Part shown: in pieces, positions 21,166 to 35,222 of the stretch | How the letters are laid out: the number at the start of each line of letters is the position of its first letter | Position numbering within the stretch: position 1 is the stretch's first letter | Assembly (NCBI GenBank): GCA_009746045.1 | Contig: RPFO01002209.1 | Location: 1 to 62,090, forward strand | DNA from: Mesostigma viride | Lineage: Eukaryota > Streptophyta > Mesostigmatophyceae > Mesostigmatales > Mesostigmataceae | Length of the DNA: 62,090 bases | Direction: 5' to 3' | Notes under the pieces: model-generated | The model's input: only the letters and a program-made list of their open reading frames with translations | What the model was told of the DNA's origin: nothing | Databases searched by the model: none | Program-made: the position numbers and the translations under genes

Positions 21166-24100
21166 TGAATGAAAAATGATGAGGATTCAGGCTCCCATGG
21201 TGTCATCATGGCTGGCCTACGTACATGGATGTTTCATAAAAAAAATGATGAGGATTCAGGCTCCCATGGTGTCATCATGGCCCGTCTACGTACATGGTTG
21301 GCATTTATGTAATTAATGATGAGGATTCAGGCTCCCATGGTGTCATCATGGCTTGTCTACGTACATGGATGGCATGTATGTAATTAATGATGAGGATTCA
21401 GGCTCCATTGGTGTCATCATGGCTGGCCTACGTACATGGATGGCATGTATGTAATTAATGATGAGGATTCAGGCTCCCATGGTGTCATCATGGCCCGTCT
21501 ACGTACATGGATGTCAAGGAATAGTAAATGATGAGGATTCAGGCTCCCATGGTGTCATCATGGCTTGTCTACGTACATGGTTGGCATTTATGTAATTCAT
21601 GAGGAGGATTCAGGCTCCCATGGTGTCTCCATGGCTGGCCTACGTACATGGATGTCAAGGAATAGTAAATGATGAGGATTCAGGCTCCCATGGTGTCATC
21701 ATGGCTGGCCTACGTACATGGATGGCATGTATGTAATTAATGATGAGGATTCAGGCTCCCATGGTGTCATCATGGCCCGTCTACGTACATGGATGTCAAA
21801 GAAAAAAAAATGATGAGGATTCAGGCTCCCATGGTGTCATCATGGCCCGTGTACGTACATGGATGGCATGTATGTAATTAATGATGAGGATTCAGGCTCC
21901 CATGGTGTCATCATGTCATGTCTACGTACATGAATGGCATTTATGTAATTAATGATGAGGATTCAGGCTCCCATGGTGTCATCATTGCCCGTGTACGTAC
22001 ATGGATGGCATTTTTGTATATAATAATGAGGATTCAGGCTCCCATGGTGTCATCATGGCCCGTCTACGTACATGGATGGCATTTATGTAATTAATGATGA
22101 GGATTCAGGCTCCCATGGGGTCATCATGGCTTGTCTACGTACATGGTTGGCATTTATGTAATTAATGAGGAGGATTCAGGCTCCCATGGTGTCTCCATGG
22201 CTGGCCTACGTACATGGATGTCAAGGAATAGTAAATGATGAGAATTCAGGCTCCCATGGTGTCATCATGGCCCGTCTACGTACATGAATGGCATTTATGT
22301 AATTAATGATGAGGATTCAGGCTCCCATGGTGTCATCATGGCCCGTCTACGTACATGAATGGCATTTATGTAATTAATGATGAGGATTCAGGCTCCCATT
22401 GTGTCATCATGGCCCGTGTACGTACATGGATGGCATTTTTGTATATAATAATGAGGATTCAGGCTCCCATGGTGTCATCATGGCCCGTCTACGTACATGG
22501 ATGGCATTTATGTAATTAATGATGAGGATTCAGGCTCCCATGGGGTCATCATGGCTTGTCTACGTACATGGTTGGCATTTATGTAATTAATGATGAGGAT
22601 TCAGGCTCCCATGTTGTCTCCATGGCTGGCCTACGTACATGGATGTCAAGGAATAGTAAATGATGAGAATTCAGGCTCCCATGGTGTCATCATGGCCCGT
22701 CTACGTACATGAATGGCATTTATGTAATTAATGATGAGGATTCAGGCTCCCATGGTGTCATCATGGCCCGTCTACGTACATGGATGTCAAAGAAAAAAAA
22801 ATGATGAGGATTCAGGCTCCCATGGTGTCATCATGGCCCGTGTACGTACATCGATGGCATGTATGTAATTAATGATGAGGATTCAGGCTCCCATGGTGTC
22901 ATCATGGCCCGTCTACGTACATGGATGGCATTTATGTAATTAATGATGAGGATTCAGGCTCCCATGGGGTCATCATGGCTTGTCTACGTACATGGTTAAC
23001 ATTTCTGTAATTAATGAGGAGGATTCAGGCTCCCATGGTGTCTCCATGGCTGGCCTACGTACATGGATGTCAAGGAATAGTAAATGATGAGGGTTCAGGC
23101 TCCCATGGTGTCATCATGGCCTGTCTACGTACATGGATGGCATGTATGTAATTAATGATGAGGATTCAGGCCTGTGGTGTCATCATGGCTTGTCTACGTA
23201 CATGGTTGGCATTTATGTAATTAATGAGGAGGATTCAGGCTCCCATGGTGTCATCATGGCTTGTCTACGTACATGGTTGGCATTTATGTAATTAATGATG
23301 AGGATTCAGGCTCCCATGGTGTCTCCATGGCTGGCCTACGTACATGAATGGCATTTATGTAATTAATGATGAGGATTCAGGCTCCCATGGTGTCATCATG
23401 GCCCGTCTACGTACATGGATGGCATTTATGTAAGTAATGATGAGGATTCAGGCTCCCATGGTGTCATCATGGCTTGTCTACCTACATGGTTGGCATTTAT
23501 GTAACCTGAATCCTCTCATAAAAAAAATGAAGAGGATTCAGGCTCCATTGGTGTCATCATGGCCCGTCTACGTACATGGATGTCAAGGAATAGTAAATGA
23601 TGAGGATTCAGGCTCCCATGGTGTCATCATGGCTTGTCTACGTACATGGATGGCATGTATGTAATTAATTATGAGGATTCAGGCTCCATTGGTGTCATCA
23701 TGGCTGGCCTACGTATGTACATGGATGTCAAAGAAAAAAAAAATGATGAGGATTCAGGCTCCCATGGTGTCATCATTGCCCGTGTATGTACATGGATGTC
23801 AAGGAATAGTAAATGATGAGGATTCAGGCTCCCATGGTGTCTCCATGGCCCGTCTACGTACATGAATGGCAAGTATGTAATTAATGATGAGGATTCAGGC
23901 TCCCATGGTGTCATCATGGCCCGTCTACGTACATGGATGTCATTTATGTAAATAATGATGAGGATTCAGGCTCCCATGTTGTCTCCATGGCTGGCCTACG
24001 TACATGGTTGGCATTTATGTAATTCATGAGGAGGATTCAGGCTCCCATGTTGTCTCCATGGCTGGCCTACGTACATGGTTGGCATTTATGTAATTGATGA

Positions 24101-25497
24101 TGAGGATTCAGGCTCCCATGGTGTCTCCATGGCTGGCCTACGTACATGGATGTCAAGGAATAGTAAATGATGAGGATTCAGGCTCCCATGGTGTCATCAT
24201 GGCCTGTCTACGTACATGGTTGGCATTTATGTAATTAATGAGGAGGATTCAGGCTCCCATGGTGTCTCCATGGCTGGCCTACGTACATGGATGTCAAGGA
24301 ATAGTAAATGATGAGGATTCAGGCTCCCATGGTGTCATCATGGCCTGTCTACGTACATGGATGGCATGTATGTAATTAATGATGAGGATTCAGGCCCATG
24401 GTGTCATCATGGCTTGTCTACGTACATGGTTGGCATTTATGTAATTAATGAGGAGGATTCAGGCTCCCATGGTGTCATCATGGCTTGTCTACGTACATGG
24501 TTGGCATTTATGTAATTAATGATGAGGATTCAGGCTCCCATGGTGTCTCCATGGCTGGCCTACGTACATGAATGGCATTTATGTAATTAATGATGAGGAT
24601 TCAGGCTCCCATGGTGTCATCATGGCCCGTCTACGTACATGGATGGCATTTATGTAATTAATGATGAGGATTCAGGCTCCCATGGGGTCATCATGGCTTG
24701 TCTACGTACATGGTTGGCATTTATGTAATTAATGAGGAGGATTCAGGCTCCCATGGTGTCTCCATGGCTGGCCTACGTACATGGATGTCAAGGAATAGTA
24801 AATGATGAGGATTCAGGCTCCCATGGTGTCATCATGGCCTGTCTACGTACATGGATGGCATGTATGTAATTAATGATGAGGATTCAGGCTCCCATGGTGT
24901 CATCATGGCTTGTCTACGTACATGGTTGGCGTTTATGTAATTAATGAGGAGGATTCAGGCTCCCATGGTGTCATCATGGCTTGTCTACGTACATGGATGG
25001 CATTTATGTAATTAATGATGAGGATTCAGGCTCCCATGGTGTCTCCATGGCTGGCCTACGTACATGGATGTCAAGGAATAGTAAATGATGAGGATTCAGG
25101 CTCCCATGGTGTCATCATGGCCCGTGTACGTACATGGATGGCATGTATGTAATTAATGAGGAGGATTCAGGCTCCCATGGTGTCATCATGGCTGGCCTAC
25201 GTACATGGATGTCAAAGAAAAAGAAATGATGAGGATTCAGGCTCCCATGGTGTCATCATGGCCCGTCTACGTACATGGATGTCTCATAAAATAAATGATG
25301 AGGATTCAGGCTCCCATGGTGTCATCATGGCTTGTCTACCTACATTGTTGGCATGTATGTAATTAATGATGAGGATTCAGGCTCCCATGGTGTCATCATG
25401 GCCCGTCTACGTACATGGATGTCAAAGAAAAAAAAATTACGAGGATTCAGGCTCCCATGGGATCATCATGGCCCGTGTACGTACATGGATGGCATTT

Positions 25498-25872
25498 GCT
25501 GAGCTTCGCTCATTTTATATATGACGCGTGGACGGGCTCAAAGGGGACCGACCTGCCGTAGGTAGCGTAAGACTAGCGCTTGTCACGAGGGTACTGCACC
25601 GGCCGGCCCTTTTTGTGCCTAGGCTGAGTGTGGTTCCGGAGTGCAGGCCTAGGTAGCTTCTAACGTACGTCACTAGACCTTGTTACCTGCGCCAGCCGCC
25701 AGGCGTGGCGCAACTGTGATTGGCAGTCAGTACACCTTGTACCTGCGCCAGCCGGCAGGCCTGCGTGGCGCAATGTGAATGATAGTCAGTACTTAGAGTG
25801 GTGTAGGGGACGTAGGGAGGCCTCTTTTCTCTTGGTGGGAAGGAACTCCAATGGACCAAAAACAAGAAATGT
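25498..25872 (-). mobile_element. short insertion, 375 bp, copy 1
   Basis: It interrupts a satellite monomer and is flanked by ATTT on both sides (25,494-25,497 and 25,873-25,876), a probable 4-bp target duplication. In the orientation used here (minus strand) it runs from ACATTTCTTG to GCTCAGC and contains two diverged tandem copies of a 60-65 bp segment with hairpins of the TGCGCCA...TGGCGCA type. It ends in GAGCGAAGCTC, a small stem. No terminal inverted repeats or ORF. Confidence 0.75.
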
Positions 25873-28800
25873 ATTTATGTAATTAATGATGAGGATTCAG
25901 GCTCCCATGGTGTCATCATGGCTTGTCTACGTACATGAATGGCATTTATGTAATTAATGAGGAGGATTCAGGCTCCATTGGTGTCATCATGGCTGGCCTA
26001 CGTACATGGATGTCAAGGTATAGTAAATAATGAGGATTCAGGCTCCCATGGTGTCATCATGGCCCGTCTACGTACATGGATGGCATTTATGTAATTAATG
26101 ATGAGGATTCAGGCTCCCATGGTGTCATCATGGCCCGTCTACGTACATGGATGTCAAGGAATAGTAAATGATGAGGATTCAGGCTCCCATGGTGTCATCA
26201 TGGCCCGTGTACGTACATGGATGGCATGTATGTAATTAATGATGAGGATTCAGGCTCCCATGGTGTCATCATGGCCCGTCTACGTACATGGATGTCAAGG
26301 AATAGTAAATGATGAGGATTCAGGCTCCCATGGTGTCATCATGGCTTGTCTACGTACATGGTTGGCATTTATGTAATTAATGAGGAGGATTCAGGCTCCC
26401 ATGGTGTCTCCATGGCTGGCCTACGTACATGGTTGGCATTTATGTAATTAATGAGGAGGATTCAGGCTCCCATGGTGTCATCATGGCCTGTCTACGTACA
26501 TGGATGTCAAAGAAAAAAAAATGATGAGGATTCAGGCCCCCATGGTGTCATCATGGCCCGTCTACGTACATGGTTGGCATTTATGTAATTATAATGAGGA
26601 GGATTCAGGCTCCCATGGTGTCTCCATGGCTGGCCTACGTACATGGTTGGCATTTATGTAATTCATGAGGAGGATCTAGGCTCCCATGGTGTCATCATGG
26701 CCCGTCTACGTACATGGATGGCATGTATGTAATTAATGATGAGGATTCAGGCTCCCATGGTGTCATCATGGCCCGTCTACGTACATGGATGTCAAGGAAT
26801 AGTAAATGATGAGGATTCAGGCTCCCATGGTGTCATCATGGCTTGTCTACGTACATGGTTGGCATTTATGTAATTCATGAGGAGGATTCAGGCTCCCATG
26901 GTGTCTCCATGGCTGGCCTACGTACATGGATGTCAAGGAATAGTAAATGATGAGGATTCAGGCTCCCATGGTGTCATCATGGCTGGCCTACGTACATGGA
27001 TGGCATGTATGTAATTAATGATGAGGATTCAGGCTCCCATGGTGTCATCATGGCCCGTCTACGTACATGGATGTCAAAGAAAAAAAAATGATGAGGATTC
27101 AGGCTCCCATGGTGTCATCATGGCCCGTGTACGTACATGGATGGCATGTATGTAATTAATGATGAGGATTCAGGCTCCCATGGTGTCATCATGTCATGTC
27201 TACGTACATGAATGGCATTTATGTAATTAATGATGAGGATTCAGGCTCCCATGGTGTCATCATTGCCCGTGTACGTACATGGATGGCATTTTTGTATATA
27301 ATAATGAGGATTCAGGCTCCCATGGTGTCATCATGGCCCGTCTACGTACATGGATGGCATTTATGTAATTAATGATGAGGATTCAGGCTCCCATGGGGTC
27401 ATCATGGCTTGTCTACGTACATGGTTGGCATTTATGTAATTAATGAGGAGGATTCAGGCTCCCATGGGGTCTCCATGGCTGGCCTACGTACATGGATGTC
27501 AAGGAATAGTAAATGATGAGAATTCAGGCTCCCATGGTGTCATCATGGCCCGTCTACGTACATGAATGGCATTTATGTAATTAATGATGAGGATTCAGGC
27601 TCCCATGGTGTCATCATGGCCCGTCTACGTACATGGATGTCAAAGAAAAAAAAATGATGAGGATTCAGGCTCCCATGGTGTCATCATGGCCCGTGTACGT
27701 ACATCGATGGCATGTATGTAATTAATGATGAGGATTCAGGCTCCCATGGTGTCATCATGGCCCGTCTACGTACATGGATGGCATTTATGTAATTAATGAT
27801 GAGGATTCAGGCTCCCATGGGGTCATCATGGCTTGTCTACGTACATGGTTAACATTTCTGTAATTAATGAGGAGGATTCAGGCTCCCATGGTGTCTCCAT
27901 GGCTGGCCTACGTACATGGATGTCAAGGAATAGTAAATGATGAGGATTCAGGCTCCCATGGTGTCATCATGGCCTGTCTACGTACATGGATGGCATGTAT
28001 GTAATTAATGATGAGGATTCAGGCCCATGGTGTCATCATGGCTTGTCTACGTACATGGTTGGCATTTATGTAATTAATGAGGAGGATTCAGGCTCCCATG
28101 GTGTCATCATGGCTTGTCTACGTACATGGTTGGCATTTATGTAATTAATGATGAGGATTCAGGCTCCCATGGTGTCTCCATGGCTGGCCTACGTACATGA
28201 ATGGCATTTATGTAATTAATGATGAGGATTCAGGCTCCCATGGTGTCATCATGGCCCGTCTACGTACATGGATGGCATTTATGTAATTAATGATGAGGAT
28301 TCAGGCTCCCATGGGGTCATCATGGCTTGTCTACCTACATGGTTGGCATTTATGTAATTAATGAGGAGGATTCAGGCTCCCATGGTGTCTCCATGGCTGG
28401 CCTACGTACATGGATGTCAAGGAATAGTAAATGATGAGGATTCAGGCTCCCATGGTGTCATCATGGCCCGTCTACGTACATGGATGGCATTTATGTAATT
28501 ATTGATGAGGATTCAGGCTCCCATGGTGTCATCATGGCCCGTGTACGTACATGGATGGCATTTATGTAATTAATGATGAGGATTCAGGCTCCCATGGTGT
28601 CATCATGGCCCGTGTACGTACAGGAATGGCATTCATGTAATTAATGATGAGGATTCAGGCTCCCATGGTGTCATCATGGCCCGTCTACGTACATGGATGT
28701 CAAAGAAAAAAAATTGATGAGGATTCAGGCTCCCATGGTGTCATCATGGCTGGCCTACGTACATGGATGTCAAAGAAAAAAAAATGATGAGGATTCAGGC

Positions 28801-31800
28801 CCCATGGTGTCATCATGGCCCGTCTACGTACATGGTTGGCATTTATGTAATTAATGAGGAGGATTCAGGCTCCCATGTTGTCTCCATGGCTGGCCTACGT
28901 ACATGGTTGGCATTTATGTAATTCATGAGGAGGATCTAGGCTCCCATGGTGTCATCATGGCTGGCCTACGTACATGGATGGCATGTATGTAATTAATGAT
29001 GAGGATTCAGGCTCCCATGGTGTCATCATGGCCCGTCTACGTACATGGATGTCAAGGAATAGTAAATGATGAGGATTCAGGCTCCCATGGTGTCATCATG
29101 GCTTGTCTACGTACATGGTTGGCATTTATGTAATTCATGAGGAGGATTCAGGCTCCCATGGTGTCTCCATGGCTGGCCTACGTACATGGATGTCAAGGAA
29201 TAGTAAATGATGAGGATTCAGGCTCCCATGGTGTCATCATGGCTGGCCTACGTACATGGATGGCATGTATGTAATTAATGATGAGGATTCAGGCTCCCAT
29301 GGTGTCATCATGGCCCGTCTACGTACATGGATGTCAAAGAAAAAAAAATGATGAGGATTCAGGCTCCCATGGTGTCATCATGGCCCGTGTACGTACATGG
29401 ATGGCATGTATGTAATTAATGATGAGGATTCAGGCTCCCATGGTGTCATCATGTCATGTCTACGTACATGAATGGCATTTATGTAATTAATGATGAGGAT
29501 TCAGGCTCCCATGGTGTCATCATTGCCCGTGTACGTACATGGATGGCATTTTTGTATATAATAATGAGGATTCAGGCTCCCATGGTGTCATCATGGCCCG
29601 TCTACGTACATGGATGGCATTTATGTAATTAATGATGAGGATTCAGGCTCCCATGGGGTCATCATGGCTTGTCTACGTACATGGTTGGCATTTATGTAAT
29701 TAATGAGGAGGATTCAGGCTCCCATGGTGTCTCCATGGCTGGCCTACGTACATGGATGTCAAGGAATAGTAAATGATGAGAATTCAGGCTCCCATGGTGT
29801 CATCATGGCCCGTCTACGTACATGAATGGCATTTATGTAATTAATGATGAGGATTCAGGCTCCCATGGTGTCATCATGGCCCGTCTACGTACATGAATGG
29901 CATTTATGTAATTAATGATGAGGATTCAGGCTCCCATTGTGTCATCATGGCCCGTGTACGTACATGGATGGCATTTTTGTATATAATAATGAGGATTCAG
30001 GCTCCCATGGTGTCATCATGGCCCGTCTACGTACATGGATGGCATTTATGTAATTAATGATGAGGATTCAGGCTCCCATGTTGTCTCCATGGCTGGCCTA
30101 CGTACATGGATGTCAAGGAATAGTAAATGATGAGAATTCAGGCTCCCATGGTGTCATCATGGCCCGTCTACGTACATGAATGGCATTTATGTAATTAATG
30201 ATGAGGATTCAGGCTCCCATGGTGTCATCATGGCCCGTCTACGTACATGGATGTCAAAGAAAAAAAAATGATGAGGATTCAGGCTCCCATGGTGTCATCA
30301 TGGCCCGTGTACGTACATCGATGGCATGTATGTAATTAATGATGAGGATTCAGGCTCCCATGGTGTCATCATGGCCCGTCTACGTACATGGATGGCATTT
30401 ATGTAATTAATGATGAGGATTCAGGCTCCCATGGGGTCATCATGGCTTGTCTACGTACATGGTTAACATTTCTGTAATTAATGAGGAGGATTCAGGCTCC
30501 CATGGTGTCTCCATGGCTGGCCTACGTACATGGATGTCAAGGAATAGTAAATGATGAGGGTTCAGGCTCCCATGGTGTCATCATGGCCTGTCTACGTACA
30601 TGGATGGCATGTATGTAATTAATGATGAGGATTCAGGCCTGTGGTGTCATCATGGCTTGTCTACGTACATGGTTGGCATTTATGTAATTAATGAGGAGGA
30701 TTCAGGCTCCCATGGTGTCATCATGGCTTGTCTACGTACATGGTTGGCATTTATGTAATTAATGATGAGGATTCAGGCTCCCATGGTGTCTCCATGGCTG
30801 GCCTACGTACATGAATGGCATTTATGTAATTAATGATGAGGATTCAGGCTCCCATGGTGTCATCATGGCCCGTCTACGTACATGGATGGCATTTATGTAA
30901 GTAATGATGAGGATTCAGGCTCCCATGGTGTCATCATGGCTTGTCTACCTACATGGTTGGCATTTATGTAACCTGAATCCTCTCATAAAAAAAATGAAGA
31001 GGATTCAGGCTCCATTGGTGTCATCATGGCCCGTCTACGTACATGGATGTCAAGGAATAGTAAATGATGAGGATTCAGGCTCCCATGGTGTCATCATGGC
31101 TTGTCTACGTACATGGATGGCATGTATGTAATTAATTATGAGGATTCAGGCTCCATTGGTGTCATCATGGCTGGCCTACGTACATGGATGTCAAAGAGAA
31201 AAAAATGATGAGGATTCAGGCTCCCATGGTGTCATCATTGCCCGTGTATGTACATGGATGTCAAGGAATAGTAAATGATGAGGATTCAGGCTCCCATGGT
31301 GTCTCCATGGCCCGTCTACGTACATGAATGGCAAGTATGTAATTAATGATGAGGATTCAGGCTCCCATGGTGTCATCATGGCCCGTCTACGTACATGGAT
31401 GTCATTTATGTAATTAATGATGAGGATTCAGGCTCCCATGTTGTCTCCATGGCTGGCCTACGTACATGGTTGGCATTTATGTAATTCATGAGGAGGATCT
31501 AGGCTCCCATGGTGTCATCATGGCTTGTCTACGTACATGGTTGGCATTTATGTAATTGATGATGAGGATTCAGGCTCCCATGGTGTCTCCATGGCTGGCC
31601 TACGTACATGGATGTCAAGGAATAGTAAATGATGAGGATTCAGGCTCCCATGGGGTCATCATGGCTTGTCTACGTACATGGTTGGCATTTATGTAATTAA
31701 TGAGGAGGATTCAGGCTCCCATGGTGTCTCCATGGCTGGCCTACGTACATGGATGTCAAGGAATAGTAAATGATGAGGATTCAGGCTCCCATGGTGTCAT

Positions 31801-32959
31801 CATGGCCTGTCTACGTACATGGATGGCATGTATGTAATTAATGATGAGGATTCAGGCCCATGGTGTCATCATGGCTTGTCTACGTACATGGTTGGCATTT
31901 ATGTAATTAATGAGGAGGATTCAGGCTCCCATGGTGTCATCATGGCTTGTCTACGTACATGGTTGGCATTTATGTAATTAATGATGAGGATTCAGGCTCC
32001 CATGGTGTCTCCATGGCTGGCCTACGTACATGAATGGCATTTATGTAATTAATGATGAGGATTCAGGCTCCCATGGTGTCATCATGGCCCGTCTACGTAC
32101 ATGGATGGCATTTATGTAATTAATGATGAGGATTCAGGCTCCCATGGGGTCATCATGGCTTGTCTACGTACATGGTTGGCATTTATGTAATTAATGAGGA
32201 GGATTCAGGCTCCCATGGTGTCTCCATGGCTGGCCTACGTACATGGATGTCAAGGAATAGTAAATGATGAGGATTCAGGCTCCCATGGTGTCATCATGGC
32301 CTGTCTACGTACATGGATGGCATGTATGTAATTAATGATGAGGATTCAGGCTCCCATGGTGTCATCATGGCTTGTCTACGTACATGGTTGGCGTTTATGT
32401 AATTAATGAGGAGGATTCAGGCTCCCATGGTGTCATCATGGCTTGTCTACGTACATGGTTGGCATTTATGTAATTAATGATGAGGATTCAGGCTCCCATG
32501 GTGTCTCCATGGCTGGCCTACGTACATGGATGTCAAGGAATAGTAAATGATGAGGATTCAGGCTCCCATGGTGTCATCATGGCCCGTGTACGTACATGGA
32601 TGGCATGTATGTAATTAATGAGGAGGATTCAGGCTCCCATGGTGTCATCATGGCTGGCCTACGTACATGGATGTCAAAGAAAAAGAAATGATGAGGATTC
32701 AGGCTCCCATGGTGTCATCATGGCTGGCCTACGTACATGGATGTCTCATAAAATAAATGATGAGGATTCAGGCTCCCATGGTGTCATCATGGCTTGTCTA
32801 CCTACATTGTTGGCATGTATGTAATTAATGATGAGGATTCAGGCTCCCATGGTGTCATCATGGCCCGTCTACGTACATGGATGTCAAAGAAAAAAAAATT
32901 ACGAGGATTCAGGCTCCCATGGGGTCATCATGGCCCGTGTACGTACATGGATGGCATTT

Positions 32960-33334
32960 GCTGAGCTTCGCTCATTTTATATATGACGCGTGGACGGGCT
33001 CAAAGGGGACCGACCTGCCGTAGGTAGCGTAAGACTAGCGCTTGTCACGAGGGTACTGCACCGGCCGGCCCTTTTTGTGCCTAGGCTGAGTGTGGTTCCG
33101 GAGTGCAGGCCTAGGTAGCTTCTAACGTACGTCACTAGACCTTGTTACCTGCGCCAGCCGCCAGGCGTGGCGCAACTGTGATTGGCAGTCAGTACACCTT
33201 GTACCTGCGCCAGCCGGCAGGCCTGCGTGGCGCAATGTGAATGATAGTCAGTACTTAGAGTGGTGTAGGGGACGTAGGGAGGCCTCTTTTCTCTTGGTGG
33301 GAAGGAACTCCAATGGACCAAAAACAAGAAATGT
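32960..33334 (-). mobile_element. short insertion, 375 bp, copy 2
   Basis: It is identical by eye to copy 1, with the same flanking monomer and the same ATTT repeats, at the equivalent position of the next higher-order repeat. It was therefore copied with the satellite and not inserted separately. Confidence 0.8.
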
Positions 33335-34667
33335 ATTTATGTAATTAATGATGAGGATTCAGGCTCCCATGGTGTCATCATGGCTTGTCTACGTACATGA
33401 ATGGCATTTATGTAATTAATGAGGAGGATTCAGGCTCCATTGGTGTCATCATGGCTGGCCTACGTACATGGATGTCAAGGTATAGTAAATAATGAGGATT
33501 CAGGCTCCCATGGTGTCATCATGGCCCGTCTACGTACATGGATGGCATTTATGTAATTAATGATGAGGATTCAGGCTCCCATGGTGTCATCATGGCCCGT
33601 CTACGTACATGGATGTCAAGGAATAGTAAATGATGAGGATTCAGGCTCCCATGGTGTCATCATGGCCCGTGTACGTACATGGATGGCATGTATGTAATTA
33701 ATGATGAGGATTCAGGCTCCCATGGTGTCATCATGGCCCGTCTACGTACATGGATGTCAAGGAATAGTAAATGATGAGGATTCAGGCTCCCATGGTGTCA
33801 TCATGGCTTGTCTACGTACATGGTTGGCATTTATGTAATTAATGAGGAGGATTCAGGCTCCCATGGTGTCTCCATGGCTGGCCTACGTACATGGTTGGCA
33901 TTTATGTAATTAATGAGGAGGATTCAGGCTCCCATGGTGTCATCATGGCCTGTCTACGTACATGGATGTCAAAGAAAAAAAAATGATGAGGATTCAGGCC
34001 CCCATGGTGTCATCATGGCCCGTCTACGTACATGGTTGGCATTTATGTAATTATAATGAGGAGGATTCAGGCTCCCATGGTGTCTCCATGGCTGGCCTAC
34101 GTACATGGTTGGCATTTATGTAATTCATGAGGAGGATCTAGGCTCCCATGGTGTCATCATGGCCCGTCTACGTACATGGATGGCATGTATGTAATTAATG
34201 ATGAGGATTCAGGCTCCCATGGTGTCATCATGGCCCGTCTACGTACATGGATGTCAAGGAATAGTAAATGATGAGGATTCAGGCTCCCATGGTGTCATCA
34301 TGGCTTGTCTACGTACATGGTTGGCATTTATGTAATTCATGAGGAGGATTCAGGCTCCCATGGTGTCTCCATGGCTGGCCTACGTACATGGATGTCAAGG
34401 AATAGTAAATGATGAGGATTCAGGCTCCCATGGTGTCATCATGGCTGGCCTACGTACATGGATGGCATGTATGTAATTAATGATGAGGATTCAGGCTCCC
34501 ATGGTGTCATCATGGCCCGTCTACGTACATGGATGTCAAAGAAAAAAAAATGATGAGGATTCAGGCTCCCATGGTGTCATCATGGCCCGTGTACGTACAT
34601 GGATGGCATGTATGTAATTAATGATGAGGATTCAGGCTCCCATGGTGTCATCATGTCATGTCTACAT

Positions 34668-35218
34668 ACATTTCTTGTTTTTGGTCCATTGGAGTTCCTT
34701 CCCACCAAGAGAAACATTTATTTTACATTTTTGTGTGCTAGGCTTTATACGGACAGCCTATACCACACCTTCAAACTCAGTGCACATCATTATCAAGTTG
34801 GTTATTGTAGCACCATGCTGGGGGCCCAGCATACTCGAACACAAGGTGTTGCCCCTCTTAGCAGCGTGGGTGGGTGGGTGGGAGCTGAAAAGAGGCCTCC
34901 CTACGTCCCCTACACCACTCTAAGTACTGACTATCATTCACATTGCGCCACGCAGGCCTGCCGGCTGGCGCAGGTACAAGGTGTACTGACTGCCAATCAC
35001 AGTTGCGCCACGCCTGGCGGCTGGCGCAGGTAACAAGGTCTAGTGACGTACGTTAGAAGCTACCTAGGCCTGCACTCCGGAACCACACTCAGCCTAGGCA
35101 CAAAAAGGGCCGGCCGGTGCAGTACCCTCGTGACAAGCGCTAGTCTTACGCTACCTACGGCAGGTCGGTCCCCTTTGAGCCCGTCCACGCGTCATATATA
35201 AAATGAGCGAAGCTCAGC
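34668..35218 (+). mobile_element. medium insertion, 551 bp
   Basis: It has the same ends as the short element, in the opposite orientation to it. An extra about 175 bp follows CCAAGAGAAA, including TTTATACGGACAGCC. The short form can be derived from it by deletion between short GAGAAA/GAAAAGAG repeats. It is separated from the long element by AAAT only. Confidence 0.75.
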
Positions 35219-35222
35219 AAAT

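Larger units (their letters stand above)
17820..21172 (-). repeat. left inverted-repeat arm
   Basis: From outside in, it holds about 1.1 kb with a small ORF, a TATA box and an 8-bp hairpin (GTTAGCAT...ATGCTAAC, about 18,734-18,754), then the 30-bp minisatellite. A unique segment of about 250 bp and 1.2 kb of 71-bp satellite in reverse orientation complete it. By eye it is roughly 90% identical to the right arm outside the tandem parts, which differ in copy number. Confidence 0.8.
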
